This document shows, piece by piece, positions 26,368 through 35,657 of a stretch of DNA of 64,000 nucleotides. Position 1 is the stretch's first letter; each line of letters begins with the position of its first letter. The notes beneath the pieces were generated by a model. The model was not told where the DNA came from. It saw only the letters and a program-made list of their open reading frames with translations, and did no database searches. The stretch spans positions 248,001-312,000 of the forward strand of contig JAJQDI010000031.1 in assembly GCA_021202275.1 (NCBI GenBank), written 5' to 3'. Source of the DNA: Bacteroides sp. GTDB lineage: Bacteria; Bacteroidota; Bacteroidia; Bacteroidales; Bacteroidaceae. The position numbers were made by a program, and so were the translations under genes.

Positions 26368-27474
26368 TTAGGGGTTCAGATAGATCCGTTGTCCTGTACG
26401 GTTACTTTCTATAGCTGCCTGTAGAATTTCGACTACCAACAGATTATTTTCCAAGGAGCTGCGGTCATACGGTTGAGGTTGGATCTGGTTGCGGACCACA
26501 GCTTTCAGGTAGTGGAACGGATTGTCGTAAGGCGAAGAAAGGCTTTCGGCAACTACTGTAGCTTTCTCCTGGCTGGGCGAAGAATAAATTTCCATCTCTG
26601 TAGCAGTATGCTGGTAGATATATCCGGTAGAACCATATACGTGCATATCTTTACGGTTTATGGGCCAGTTCCACGAAGCCAGGATTTGTACGGTAGCTGT
26701 AGGATATTCCAGTAAAATGGTAGCATCATCGTCTACCTTCGGATAAAGTCCGGGTTTTTGTTGTTTGAACAGAGCAGATACACTCAACGGTCGTTCTCCC
26801 TGGAACAACCACGTGGCCAGATTGGCTCCGTAACAACCGAAATCTATTACGGCACCTCCTCCGTTCAGTACCGGATCTGTCAGCCAGGCAAGGAATTCCT
26901 TTCTGCATCCGAGTTCTATAGGTCCTTGATGTCCGTCAAATACCTGGATGCGGGTGATCTCTCCCACCAGCTCCGGAAATGATCTGTGAAGGAGATCCAG
27001 AGTAGGATACCAGGTGGTCTCGTAATTGGTAAGCAAATGGATCTGATGCCTGGCAGCCAGTTGAGCCATCTGTCGGGCTTGTTCATTGTTTACGGCAAGT
27101 GGTTTTTCTACCATGACGTGCACACCCCGAGGAGCACAGATCTCTACGATACTCAGATGATCGTAGATAGGTTCGTATACGATTACTGCTTCGGGTTGGG
27201 TCCGGTCGATCATCTCTGTCAGATCCGCAAAGAAAAGGGAGGTATCTACCAGGCCTGTCAACGGATTGTTTTTTCTCAAGGTGTCGTTTCTTTTAGCTAC
27301 TCCTACGAGGGTAAAATCGCCTTTGCCGATATGTTGTACCACTTCATAGATATGATCGTGGGAGACTCCGGCTACTCCCAGCCGCAAAGGCTCTTCCGCG
27401 GATAGGGATGCCGGTACGAAAAGTGAATAACACATAGCAATAAATACATAGATAGATTTACTGGATAATTTCAT
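26368..27474 (-). CDS. Secreted Gfo/Idh/MocA family oxidoreductase
   Basis: 368 residues. An N-terminal signal peptide (SIYVFIAMCYSLFVPASLSA) precedes the Rossmann strand LRLGVAGVSHDHIYEVVQHI. The catalytic-region lysine is in VMVEKPLAVNNEQARQM. The C-terminal domain carries the GGGAVIDFGCYGANLATWLF stretch typical of the family. NAD(P)-dependent sugar or sugar-derivative dehydrogenase/hydrolase; Bacteroidetes encode many exported members with unknown substrates. Monocistronic and divergent from the recombinase. Confidence 0.85.
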   Translation of the reverse strand: MKLSSKSIYVFIAMCYSLFVPASLSAEEPLRLGVAGVSHDHIYEVVQHIGKGDFTLVGVAKRNDTLRKNNPLTGLVDTSLFFADLTEMIDRTQPEAVIVYEPIYDHLSIVEICAPRGVHVMVEKPLAVNNEQARQMAQLAARHQIHLLTNYETTWYPTLDLLHRSFPELVGEITRIQVFDGHQGPIELGCRKEFLAWLTDPVLNGGGAVIDFGCYGANLATWLFQGERPLSVSALFKQQKPGLYPKVDDDATILLEYPTATVQILASWNWPINRKDMHVYGSTGYIYQHTATEMEIYSSPSQEKATVVAESLSSPYDNPFHYLKAVVRNQIQPQPYDRSSLENNLLVVEILQAAIESNRTGQRIYLNP

Positions 27475-27681
27475 AACAAAATAGTTTATAATACGATCAA
27501 AGGTAGTAAAAAGAACGGATAAAATGAATTACATGAGGGAAAAATCCGATTTCTGCCAGACACCTGTGGTAAAGTACGGATGTGTGGCTCGTGCAGTTGG
27601 TTTTTGGTTGTGCTTTGCCAAAAAATTCCTTCAAACCGCTAAAAATGGTTGTGTCCGGACTTTCGGAGGAGTTCAAGCCTC

Positions 27682-27689
27682 TATATTTG
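27682..27689 (+). promoter_or_regulatory. Promoter -7 element of the tyrosine recombinase
   Basis: TATATTTG matches TAnnTTTG exactly, 26 bases before the recombinase start at 27715; TTTC near 27661 is a weak -33. Confidence 0.5.
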
Positions 27690-27714
27690 CTTTTATTTCT
27701 AATTCTAGACTATT

Positions 27715-29013
27715 ATGACAAGTTTCAGATTTCATCTACGTCCTTCCCGACGGGAAGGCCAGTCTCCGGCATTTCTGTTTATCCGGATCATACACCAGAG
27801 AAAGTATAAAGACTTGCGTCGGGAGTACACTCTCTATCCTCACGAATGGGATAGCACTTCTCATACGGTGCGCCTCTGCCAGGCGGATCCTTCACGTTTG
27901 CCATATCTCAAAGACCTGCAGGAGCAAATGCGAAAAGACCTTCACCTGCTCAGACAGATCACAGACCTGTTGGGTCAGAAACCAGAGTATACCCTCGGGG
28001 AGATCGTCGAACATTTTCATTCCATACAGGGAGAACATACCCTGCTGGGCTTCTGTCGCAGACTTTCGGGAGAACTTACCTTAGCCGGAAGAACCCGGAC
28101 AGCCCGGGCGTATGTCTCTGCCGTACGTAGTCTGGTAAGGTTCTGCCAGGGAAAAGACATACCTTTAAGTGAGATCGACCATCGGCTTATGTGCAACTAC
28201 GAACATCATCTGTTGGAAAAGGGGTTGCAGATGAATACCATTGCTTTTTACATGCGTAATCTGAGAACGCTGTACAACAAAGCCATTGCGGCGCGGATCA
28301 TCCCGGCCCGGGAGACCAATCCGTTTGCGGAGGTATTTACCGGTGTCTATCAGACCCGCAGACGTTCGCTCACTGCCGAAGATATGAACACCTTATACAG
28401 ACTCCAGCAGAAACTTCACCGGCAGATCAATGCCATGCAGGGCAGTTCTTCGCCCGAAGCTCTGGGTCGGGATCCGTATTACCTGCATCTGGACAGACTC
28501 CGGGAGGCACTCTTGTATTTCATGTTTGCCTATCACAGCCGGGGCATGTCGTTTATTGATCTGGCCTGTCTGAAAAAGAGTGAGATCAACCACCAGCGGA
28601 TCCGTTACAAGCGTAAAAAGACAGGAGGATACCTGGAGATATGTATTACCAAACCCATGAGACAGATCATCCGTTATTTCAGGAAGCATACCCGGAGTTC
28701 CGGATATGTATTTCCCATTCTCACCGGTAGTCCGGTAAATCAGCGTATTACCTATGAGACAGCTCTTAGCAGGCAGAACAAATTGTTAAAAGAACTGGCG
28801 GTGTTGGCAGGTATCAATAAGAAGATCTCTACTCATGTAGCCAGACATACGTGGGCTACTTTGGCCAAACGCATGGGGTACGCGGTAGCTCTGATCAGCG
28901 AAGGGCTCGGTCACCGGGACACACAGGTCACCTCTATCTATCTGGCCTCTTTCGAAAGATCGGCCATGGACGAACTCAGTAACAAATTATCGGCTATTGT
29001 ACAAACGGCGTAA
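27715..29013 (+). CDS. Tyrosine site-specific recombinase next to an invertible segment
   Basis: 432 residues with the Bacteroidetes integrase layout: an N-terminal arm-binding region, an SAM-like core-binding domain at about 90-200 and a catalytic domain at about 215-420. Catalytic residues visible are R276 (YHSRGMSFIDL), H374 and R377 (HVARHTW), H400 (LGHRDTQVT) and Y409 (SIYLASF). It ends 56 bases before the left arm of a 17-bp inverted repeat that bounds a 1.2-kb segment, so it is the obvious candidate to invert that segment. Similar recombinase genes precede fimbrial operons in other Bacteroidales. Intact, unlike several neighbours. Confidence 0.88.
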   Translation: MTSFRFHLRPSRREGQSPAFLFIRIIHQRKYKDLRREYTLYPHEWDSTSHTVRLCQADPSRLPYLKDLQEQMRKDLHLLRQITDLLGQKPEYTLGEIVEHFHSIQGEHTLLGFCRRLSGELTLAGRTRTARAYVSAVRSLVRFCQGKDIPLSEIDHRLMCNYEHHLLEKGLQMNTIAFYMRNLRTLYNKAIAARIIPARETNPFAEVFTGVYQTRRRSLTAEDMNTLYRLQQKLHRQINAMQGSSSPEALGRDPYYLHLDRLREALLYFMFAYHSRGMSFIDLACLKKSEINHQRIRYKRKKTGGYLEICITKPMRQIIRYFRKHTRSSGYVFPILTGSPVNQRITYETALSRQNKLLKELAVLAGINKKISTHVARHTWATLAKRMGYAVALISEGLGHRDTQVTSIYLASFERSAMDELSNKLSAIVQTA

Positions 29014-29068
29014 GAAGTTCATAATTAGAAAAGAAATCCTATATTTACAATACCAGACAGAAGGATAC

Positions 29069-29085
29069 GTCACTTAGGAAGTGAC
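29069..29085 (+). repeat. Left inverted repeat of the invertible segment
   Basis: GTCACTTAGGAAGTGAC, itself a near-palindrome. It is the exact reverse complement of 30280-30296; the next inner base also matches. Confidence 0.8.
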
Positions 29086-29168
29086 AGATCGGAAAACATC
29101 TTCTGTGTTGATCTGCCGACAAATTTAACGCCTTTTATCATTGATGACTTAACAAAATCCGTATTTAT

Positions 29169-30058
29169 CTATTCATTTTCTATATTTCGTACGTAATAAA
29201 AACGATCAGAGCGGATATCCGTAGGCTTAGCTCCCAGATGAGCTATACAAAACCTGGTTAAAGCTGAATAAGAGCCAAATCCATACTCAAAAGGAAGTGT
29301 TTTCAAAGGTTTGATCCCACACGTTAATTCATGCAGTAGCTGTTCCTTTTTATAAGTATCTATAAATTCTTTTGGAGAAGTTTCAAATACCCGATGGAAG
29401 AGATGGATCAATCTGGTGTAGCATATACCCAGTTCCTGAGCCAGTTCTCCTACTTTCAGGTTCTTCCTCAGAGAGGCATATACCCGGTCCCGGAAAATAA
29501 AATCTTCACTCAGGACAGGAGAAAAAAAAAACAGGCTAGTTCTTCTTTGCTGTAATATCCTCGCAGACAGAATAGTAGTTCGCGCAACTTCATACGGAGG
29601 TATTGCTGACACCAAAATCCACTCTTCAGAAAAGGCAATAGGCCATTCAGGTAACAATTTATACCGGGGTTGATCCTGAGCAGACCGGGTTTGTACGTAT
29701 TCTCTTTCGCATAAGGAACCAGTTGTTCCAGACGGAAAGAGGGACATAGATGGATACCTTCCTGTAGAGAAAACCAAAGCAGCTGACTCTGGGTCTGTGC
29801 ACAGATACGTACGGAGGATCCCGGAAATACAAGTAACAGATGTTTCTGATCCACGGTAAAAGGTTGCTGATGGGACAGGAAGCATTATATCTTTCCTTTA
29901 TATACCATCAGGATATATGCTTCGCTCTGTTCCCGGAAATATTCCTGCATACAATGCAAATCGATTTTATCGATCAGCGGTTGTGTGCCGCAGACTGTGT
30001 AACAGGAACACCGGTGATGTTCGTCGGTATCCTGTAGTTTTATATCCAATACCTTCAT
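29169..30058 (-). pseudogene. AraC family transcriptional regulator, broken by a stop and a T-run frameshift
   Basis: The full frame starts at ATG 30058 (MKVLDIKLQDTDEHHRC) and would encode about 296 residues. Codon 58 is TAA (29885-29887) in VYKGKI-stop-CFLSHQQPFTV, where CAA would give a continuous ligand-binding cupin. After FTVDQKHLLLVFPGSS and YYSKEELAC the frame is lost at ten coding-strand T (plus-strand A run 29522-29531); eleven T restore it to SPVLSEDFIFRDRVY. The C-terminal AraC HTH pair is clear: KVGELAQELGICYTRLIHLF and FEYGFGSYSALTRFC. It lies inside the invertible segment and would be expected to regulate the adjacent fimbriae. Two independent lesions make it non-functional as written. 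Confidence 0.75.
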
Positions 30059-30069
30059 ACCATGTGTGT

Positions 30070-30077
30070 TATCTTTG
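30070..30077 (+). promoter_or_regulatory. Outward promoter -7 element inside the invertible segment
   Basis: TATCTTTG matches TAnnTTTG exactly and points right, 203 bases inside the right repeat arm, toward the fimbrial operon. No strong -33 box seen. Confidence 0.5.
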
Positions 30078-30279
30078 TGTTTCGCGCTCTGAAAATGAAA
30101 ACAAACAGTACAGATAGAATCATCAGTGTTCTGACAAACAATGTATTATACCAATAATTCCCATCAATATCCGTTGTGTATATCTGCCAGGTTTTGGAAT
30201 ATGTTTCACGTGTATTCCTGAAAAGTCAAAAGAAATAGTTGGTTATAAAACATATACACAAGTTTTATGATCATTCGTT

Positions 30280-30296
30280 GTCACTTCCTAAGTGAC
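30280..30296 (-). repeat. Right inverted repeat of the invertible segment
   Basis: GTCACTTCCTAAGTGAC, exact reverse complement of 29069-29085. Confidence 0.8.
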
Positions 30297-30329
30297 AATA
30301 GCATCAACCATACACAAACCTTATTACCA

Positions 30330-30734
30330 ATGAAAGAGAAAGATATTCCGTGTACACTTTTTAGTGAACGTTTTGAACAGGTGTACTCCCATCTGGGTAC
30401 ATTTTCTTATCTCTATTTCCTAAGTGAAGGCAAGGGTGTCTCCATAGACGAATTCCTGACAAAAACACAGTACTCCGATACAGAGGAGATCGTTGGTTTC
30501 CTGTAAGGTCAGGACCTACTCACTGCAGAGAAAGATCGGTTGCATCTGAATATTCCTTTATTTTTCAGTTTATCTGTGTGGGATCTGCTTATCCGGGTGG
30601 AGCCGTGGATACAACGTTTACCTGTGGTTAATTCTCCAACGTTGTCTACCGAAAAAGAAGCAGCTTACCAGGCCATCCGGGAATTTACACAAACTCATGC
30701 ATTGAGTGATTCGTATGTAAGCCCTATTTGGTAG
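30330..30734 (+). pseudogene. Small protein of unknown function between switch and fimbriae, interrupted by TAA
   Basis: One frame of 134 codons from MKEKDIPCTLFSERFEQVY to SDSYVSPIW, interrupted by a single TAA at 30504-30506 (IVGFL-stop-GQDLLTAEKDRLHLN). A CAA-to-TAA change would explain it. No domain recognised; helical and soluble in character, possibly a small regulator. An in-frame ATG at 30267 lies inside the repeat arm region and is unlikely. First gene outside the invertible segment, 57 bases before the DUF3575 gene. Confidence 0.5.
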
Positions 30735-30791
30735 ATCAGACAGAAGAACACAAGAACAGAAGAATACAACGACAAGACATTTTAGAGAACA

Positions 30792-31397
30792 ATGACACAT
30801 AACACCTTATTCAAAACACTGCCGGTATTTTGCTTTCTTTTCTGCGGTGTGTCTGTGCTTTCTGCCCAGAAGGTGGCTCTCAAGAGCAATCTGCTCTATT
30901 GGGGCACTACCACCCCCAATCTGGGTATGGAACTGGCACTGGACAGAAAACTTACCCTAGATCTGACGGGTGCCTACAATCCCTGGGTCTTCGGCAGCAA
31001 AGAGGCAAACAAGAAACTCCAGCACTGGCTGGTAAAACCCGAATTGCGTTTCTGGCCCTATGAAAAGTGGGACGGACACTTTCTGGGGATCCAGGGCATC
31101 TTTGCCAGCTACAACGCCGGGGGAGCGAATATCCCTCTGGTACCGATAGGTAGTATGAAAGACTACCGCTACGAAGGATATGCCACCGGAGCGGGATTCT
31201 CTTATGGCTACCAGTGGTACCTGAGCCCACACTGGAACCTGGAGGCTACTGCCGCACTGGGCTATCTCTATCTCAATTACAAACAGTACGAATGCCGCAA
31301 GTGCGGAGCCTACCGGGGAAATAGTCACAAACACTGGATAGGTCCTACACACCTGGGCGTATCAGTTGTCTATCTGTTCACCTCCAAAAAGAAGTAA
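30792..31397 (+). CDS. DUF3575 outer-membrane protein of fimbrial operon
   Basis: 201 residues. Signal peptide LFKTLPVFCFLFCGVSVLSA, then KVALKSNLLYWGTTTPNLGM, the DUF3575 signature, and repeated amphipathic strands consistent with a small outer-membrane barrel. DUF3575 and DUF3868 proteins accompany Mfa/Fim-type fimbriae in Bacteroidales, with unproven roles in assembly. The stop is two bases before the start of the DUF3868 gene, so the two are cotranscribed. Confidence 0.85.
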   Translation: MTHNTLFKTLPVFCFLFCGVSVLSAQKVALKSNLLYWGTTTPNLGMELALDRKLTLDLTGAYNPWVFGSKEANKKLQHWLVKPELRFWPYEKWDGHFLGIQGIFASYNAGGANIPLVPIGSMKDYRYEGYATGAGFSYGYQWYLSPHWNLEATAALGYLYLNYKQYECRKCGAYRGNSHKHWIGPTHLGVSVVYLFTSKKK

Positions 31398-31398
31398 T

Positions 31399-33084
31399 AT
31401 GAGAACTGTATATAGTATCCTGACATTGTTACTTTTCGCCACTGTGCTGCGGGCGCAGCAACCACAACCTCTTACCGGAAAGATTGAACTGGACGGAGGA
31501 AGGTTCGTTATTGAATCTTTCACCGTCAGACAGGTGGGTGATTCCCTGCAGATACAGCTTGGCGACATTGCTGTGATGAATCCTGACGGACCTACCGTTA
31601 GTCGGTTTGATACTCCCCTCATCATTGCTGTTCCTAAAACCAGAGGCTTCAGTACCCGCAAGAAGGTCGATCCCCGGGATTTTGCCGGACAACTCAGACT
31701 CACCGTTCTCAGCCTGGAAGAACAGGGGGATGAACTGGTGCTGGAGATCGAGATTCGCATGGAGAGGGAGGTGATGAACTGACGGTTGAGTTTTCTGATC
31801 ATTCCTGAGATAAGTAGTACGGACTCCCTGTCGGTGACTGCTGCCGGAATACTGGTCAACGGCTCTATCCGTGACAAACTCTACCGGCGTCAACTGGCTT
31901 TCCGCAATTCCACCCTGCTGGAGAACCTGCCGGATATGAAGATCGCCGTTACCTGCTATACCGATACGCTGATCCGCTACAACCTGCGTATGCCTTATCA
32001 GCCCTGGATGGACGAAGCCTCTTTGGAGATCCATCAGGTTCTGGGTTCCCCGGCGGGAAAAGAGCAACTCTACAGTATATCGGGTCTGGCACAGGTCAGG
32101 CTCCAGCCCCGTGAGCCCTACCTTCCCCAGCCCCTGCTTCATTTTATCCTTCCCGAGGCGGAACAGAAACAACGCCGGATGCAGGGTCAGGCTTTTCTGG
32201 ACTTTCAGGCAGGACGCTCGGTGATCGTACCCACCTTCCGACGCAATCCTGAAGAACTGGCAAAAATAGAAACTGCCATCCGTCAGGTACAGAACGACGA
32301 GGATGTGGAGATCGTCGGACTTTTCATAGAAGGGTATGCCTCGCCCGAAGGATCGTACACATTGAATGAAAGACTGGCGCACGAACGTTCGCTGGCTTTG
32401 TCGGAACATATTTCGAGAAATTACAGTATTCCGGCCGATATTATCCGCACCAGTTCCGTAGCTGAAGACTGGGAGGGGCTTCGGATACTGGTCGAAGAAA
32501 GCGATCTGGTACGCAAGGCCGAAGTACTTGCCGTGATCGATGGTTCGGATGAACCCGACCGGAAAGAACAACGCCTGCGTGTCATGGGCTGGCCCTGGAC
32601 TGCCATGCTTCATAGCATGTTCCCTCAACTGCGGCGCGTAGAGTACCAGATCGACTTTACCGTAAAAGACTATACCCTGGAAGAAGTCGCGGAACTGGTA
32701 GGGCGGAATCCCGAAATGTTGTCGCAACGCGAGCTGTTCCTGCTTGCGCAGTCGTACGAGCCGGGTTCGTCTCAATGGGAACAAACCCTTGAAACCATCA
32801 TCAGGCTATATCCGGACGACCTGACAGCAATCCATAACTATGCTGCACTCCTGATCTACAGACAGGAACTGGCAGCTGCTAAAAGGTATCTCGACCGAAT
32901 TGCCGGTCATACGGAAACAGTCCATAATCTGGGTGTCTACTGGTTGCTCTCGGGAGACCTGGACCAGGCCGAACCTTACCTGCGTACCGCGCAGGAAGCA
33001 GGTATTCCGGAAGCCGGCCACAACCTGGAAGAACTGGAACGAAAACGTGAGAATAACAAATTGATGGAAAGGTATAGAAAATAA
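31399..33084 (+). pseudogene. DUF3868 fimbrial-operon protein with OmpA-like and TPR regions, interrupted by TGA
   Basis: The frame begins with a signal peptide (MRTVYSILTLLLFATVLRAQ) and meets TGA at 31780-31782, then continues in the same frame for 434 codons. The downstream part matches DUF3868: YQPWMDEASLEIHQVLG, FLDFQAGRSVIVPTFRRNPE, then an OmpA-like FIEGYASPEGSYTLNERLA and C-terminal TPR-like repeats (YPDDLTAIHNYAALLIYRQ). A CGA-to-TGA change would account for the stop. Alternatively, a one-base shift around the stop reads GDELTVEF, which also fits the family and would need two small indels. Without a joined N-terminus the downstream part has no signal peptide. Confidence 0.7.
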
Positions 33085-33218
33085 AACGAGGATATATGTT
33101 GGGAATAAAGTTCCCTGGAAGGAGTGTGTACTCGTTAAGCAAACGAAACATAACAGATCTGCAAAATGAAGATTATCAGAAATTAATTATCACTATTTTT
33201 TAATTAAAATCAAGTTGT

Positions 33219-34601
33219 ATGAAAATCAAATCTATGATGGCGGTTGCTTTGGCAACCCTGTGTTTTGTCTCGTGTTCCAAAAGCGATGACAACATGTTCT
33301 CAAAAGATGAGGATCAGGAATTGGTCGCAGGAGAAGAAACCTACGCGTTGTTCTCGATCAGCCTTTCTAAAGCTAATACACGGGCTTTCCACGGGAGTTC
33401 TTCACCTACCGCTGAAGAAGGTAAGGTAAAAGACCTGACAGTGTATATTTATGACTACTACACCGATGCTATTGAAGAAGTATTGACCTTCACGGATGAG
33501 AACGATACTAAAACAGTACTGATCACTACAGGTCCGAAGAAATTCGTTGCTACTTCCGGTATGAGCCCTCAATTCACAAAAGGACAGACCGTGGGTGTGG
33601 ACATTAATAACACGATTATGAATATACCTGACGAAACGTATTTCCAGAATAACGTTACCAAGGATTTCGAATTCTGGATGACCTCTGACATTGTGGAACA
33701 CACGGTAGTAAGTGCTACCAAAGAAGAAGCTGAAAGTGCCGGTCACCACAACAACATCGCCATGAAATTAGGTCGTGCCATGGGTAAGATCGGGGTAGTG
33801 TATAACGAATCACTCGTTATTACAGATGGTGCTGATCCTACACCAACTCCTCTGGGTACTATGTCTACTGTGGAATATCGTGTTAAAAACCAACCTGACC
33901 AGATGTATCTGTTTACCACAGAGCATTCTTCAGGGGTGTGGATCACTCCTTACTACAACCGCAACAACAATCTATGGTTACCCAGCCACGCTGCTAACTA
34001 CTGGTATCAGCAAACATGGCACTCAACTGCGATTGATAACTCAAGCAACCACGTTGAGCCAACCTATATGATGGAAAACAGTAACATGACCGCACGTTAC
34101 GGTAATGCAACGTATGTTTCTATCAAAGGGGTGTTCTCTCCAACTACATGGTTAGATAATGCAGGTAATCCTGTAACTGGTACCCCCTGGAATCCCGGAG
34201 ATGATTTCTGGCGGATCGGTTATGTAGATGCAAACGGTGATGTTACAGGGTTTGTGGATAACAAGATCTATTCTGGTGAACCCATTGCAAGTTTATATGC
34301 AAGCGACGGTACCGAAGCACCTGTAAAATACGAAAACGGTGAAATGTTTTACTGGATTTACCTCGACAGTTCATTGGGTCAGGCATTCCCAGCCAATACA
34401 GCGGATAAATATTCACAACGCCGTAACCATTACTGGGATGTGGATATCACCAAAGTTACCGGTCTGGGCTGGAACGAAGAAGACGGTGGACGTCCGGAAG
34501 ATCCAAACCCACTGGATGAACAAGCTTATATCCATGCTACTATCGAAATCCTTGATTGGGTAGAAGTATATATGCCAGGTGAACTGACAGGAGATAACTA
34601 A
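33219..34601 (+). CDS. Mfa1-like major fimbrial subunit
   Basis: 460 residues. Lipoprotein signal peptide with C19 in LATLCFVSCS. An arginine at about 55 (KANTRAF) is a plausible protease site, as Mfa1/FimA pilins are cleaved to expose a donor-strand groove. The body fits the two-domain fimbrillin (KVKDLTVYIYDYYTDAIEEV; RRNHYWDVDITKVTGLGWNE), and the C-terminal strand reads ATIEILDWVEVYMPGEL, close to the conserved fimbrillin end. Polymerises into surface fibres. Third gene of the fimbrial operon and intact. The first 130 bases upstream hold no clear -7 box. Confidence 0.85.
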   Translation: MKIKSMMAVALATLCFVSCSKSDDNMFSKDEDQELVAGEETYALFSISLSKANTRAFHGSSSPTAEEGKVKDLTVYIYDYYTDAIEEVLTFTDENDTKTVLITTGPKKFVATSGMSPQFTKGQTVGVDINNTIMNIPDETYFQNNVTKDFEFWMTSDIVEHTVVSATKEEAESAGHHNNIAMKLGRAMGKIGVVYNESLVITDGADPTPTPLGTMSTVEYRVKNQPDQMYLFTTEHSSGVWITPYYNRNNNLWLPSHAANYWYQQTWHSTAIDNSSNHVEPTYMMENSNMTARYGNATYVSIKGVFSPTTWLDNAGNPVTGTPWNPGDDFWRIGYVDANGDVTGFVDNKIYSGEPIASLYASDGTEAPVKYENGEMFYWIYLDSSLGQAFPANTADKYSQRRNHYWDVDITKVTGLGWNEEDGGRPEDPNPLDEQAYIHATIEILDWVEVYMPGELTGDN

Positions 34602-34707
34602 TTATCTGACGATTAGATTCCATATTTTTATCCGGAACCGTTCGGACATTTCTTAGGGGATGTGCCGACCGGTAATCCGGTAAAAACAAAAACATACCAT
34701 TACATTT

Positions 34708-35637
34708 ATGAAAACACTCGCAAGGATATTTATCGGACTACTGGCACTTATGTCAGGTCTGTCATCTTGTCTTACAGAAGATTTGTCGGATTGTATCGGG
34801 CAAACTGTTGCCTTGCGTTTCGTTTTTACTCACCATGACCAGACGGAAGAAACCACCGATCTATTTACAGAATTAGTCAAAGATATAAGCGTGTATATTT
34901 TCGATGAAAACGATACATACATTCGGCACATTGACATTCCGCAATCTTCTCTTACCCATGGTCATACACTCTATATCAATCTCGAAGAAGGAGAATATAA
35001 AATCACAGCATGGGCAAACCTGCTGGAAATGAATGCGCTGGTTGAAAACGGCGGAAAAACCTCCCGCGCGGATTATACTGTCGGGGTAACAGAAACCCAT
35101 TCGGCCGTAACAGACTTGTTTCACGGTTCAATAAACGTAACTATGGAGGATAAGGATGTCTCCAAAGAGATACAACTGATCCGAAATACACATATCGTAC
35201 GCGTCATGCTTCTGGGACTTCCTGCGCCGACACGTAGTCCGATAGATCATACCGGTTACTCGGTAGCCATTCATGGTAAGAATACCAAATTTAATTTTGA
35301 AAACAATCCGGTAGCCGAAGTTACCGTACCATATACCCCCGAATACTCGGGAATCCATATAGACAATAATTATATCGTACAAGCTGAGTTCAAGGTACAG
35401 TGATTATTGATGGGAGATGATACCCGTCTTTCCATCCTCAATGGTAAGGATATAGAACTGGACGACCACCTCACCGGTCGTATCCTCGCTGCCTACGAAG
35501 AGATTACTACAAATCACGATCTCGACAGGCATTATATATATGAATTGTATTACGAAACAAACTACAGAGGAGGCTGGGTTTTTATCGGAAATAATATAAA
35601 AGACTGGGATGGAACAACGATGCCCGGAGAGTTATAA
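34708..35637 (+). pseudogene. FimB/Mfa2-like fimbrial anchor, interrupted by TGA
   Basis: Frame of 309 codons with TGA at 35401-35403 after FKVQ; it continues in frame as LLMGDDTRLSILNGKDIEL to the stop at 35637. Lipobox MSGLSSCLTED near residues 16-25. Body: RFVFTHHDQTEETTDLF, VYIFDENDTYIRHID, YKITAWANL, all typical of the Mfa2/FimB family that anchors the fibre and limits its length. CGA-to-TGA explains the stop. The truncated 231-residue product keeps the anchor domain but lacks the last strands, so partial function is conceivable. Confidence 0.75.
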
Positions 35638-35657
35638 ATGAAAATGGCTGATTGAAA

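Larger units (their letters stand above)
29069..30296. mobile_element. Putative invertible DNA segment controlling fimbriae
   Basis: 1,228-base segment bounded by perfect 17-bp inverted repeats, with a tyrosine recombinase directly outside the left arm. It contains an AraC-type regulator (leftward) and a consensus promoter (30070-30077) pointing right, out of the segment toward the fimbrial operon. In the orientation shown this promoter faces the fimbrial genes. Inversion would turn it toward the recombinase and put the regulator on the other strand. Inversion is inferred from the architecture, not shown. Confidence 0.65.

Noticed and set aside
27524..27718. 64-codon frame upstream of the recombinase
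   Set aside because: It covers the recombinase promoter, has no motif and overlaps its start.
29169..29885. A 238-codon leftward frame starting MLPVPSATFYRG
   Set aside because: Its first part is the wrong frame of the AraC gene; the real N-terminal sequence is in the frame starting at 30058.
10060..35403. Reassigned stop codons (TAA, TAG, TGA read as Gln or Arg)
   Set aside because: The intact genes here end normally at TAA, TAG or TGA followed by terminators or new starts, and three different stops would all need recoding.
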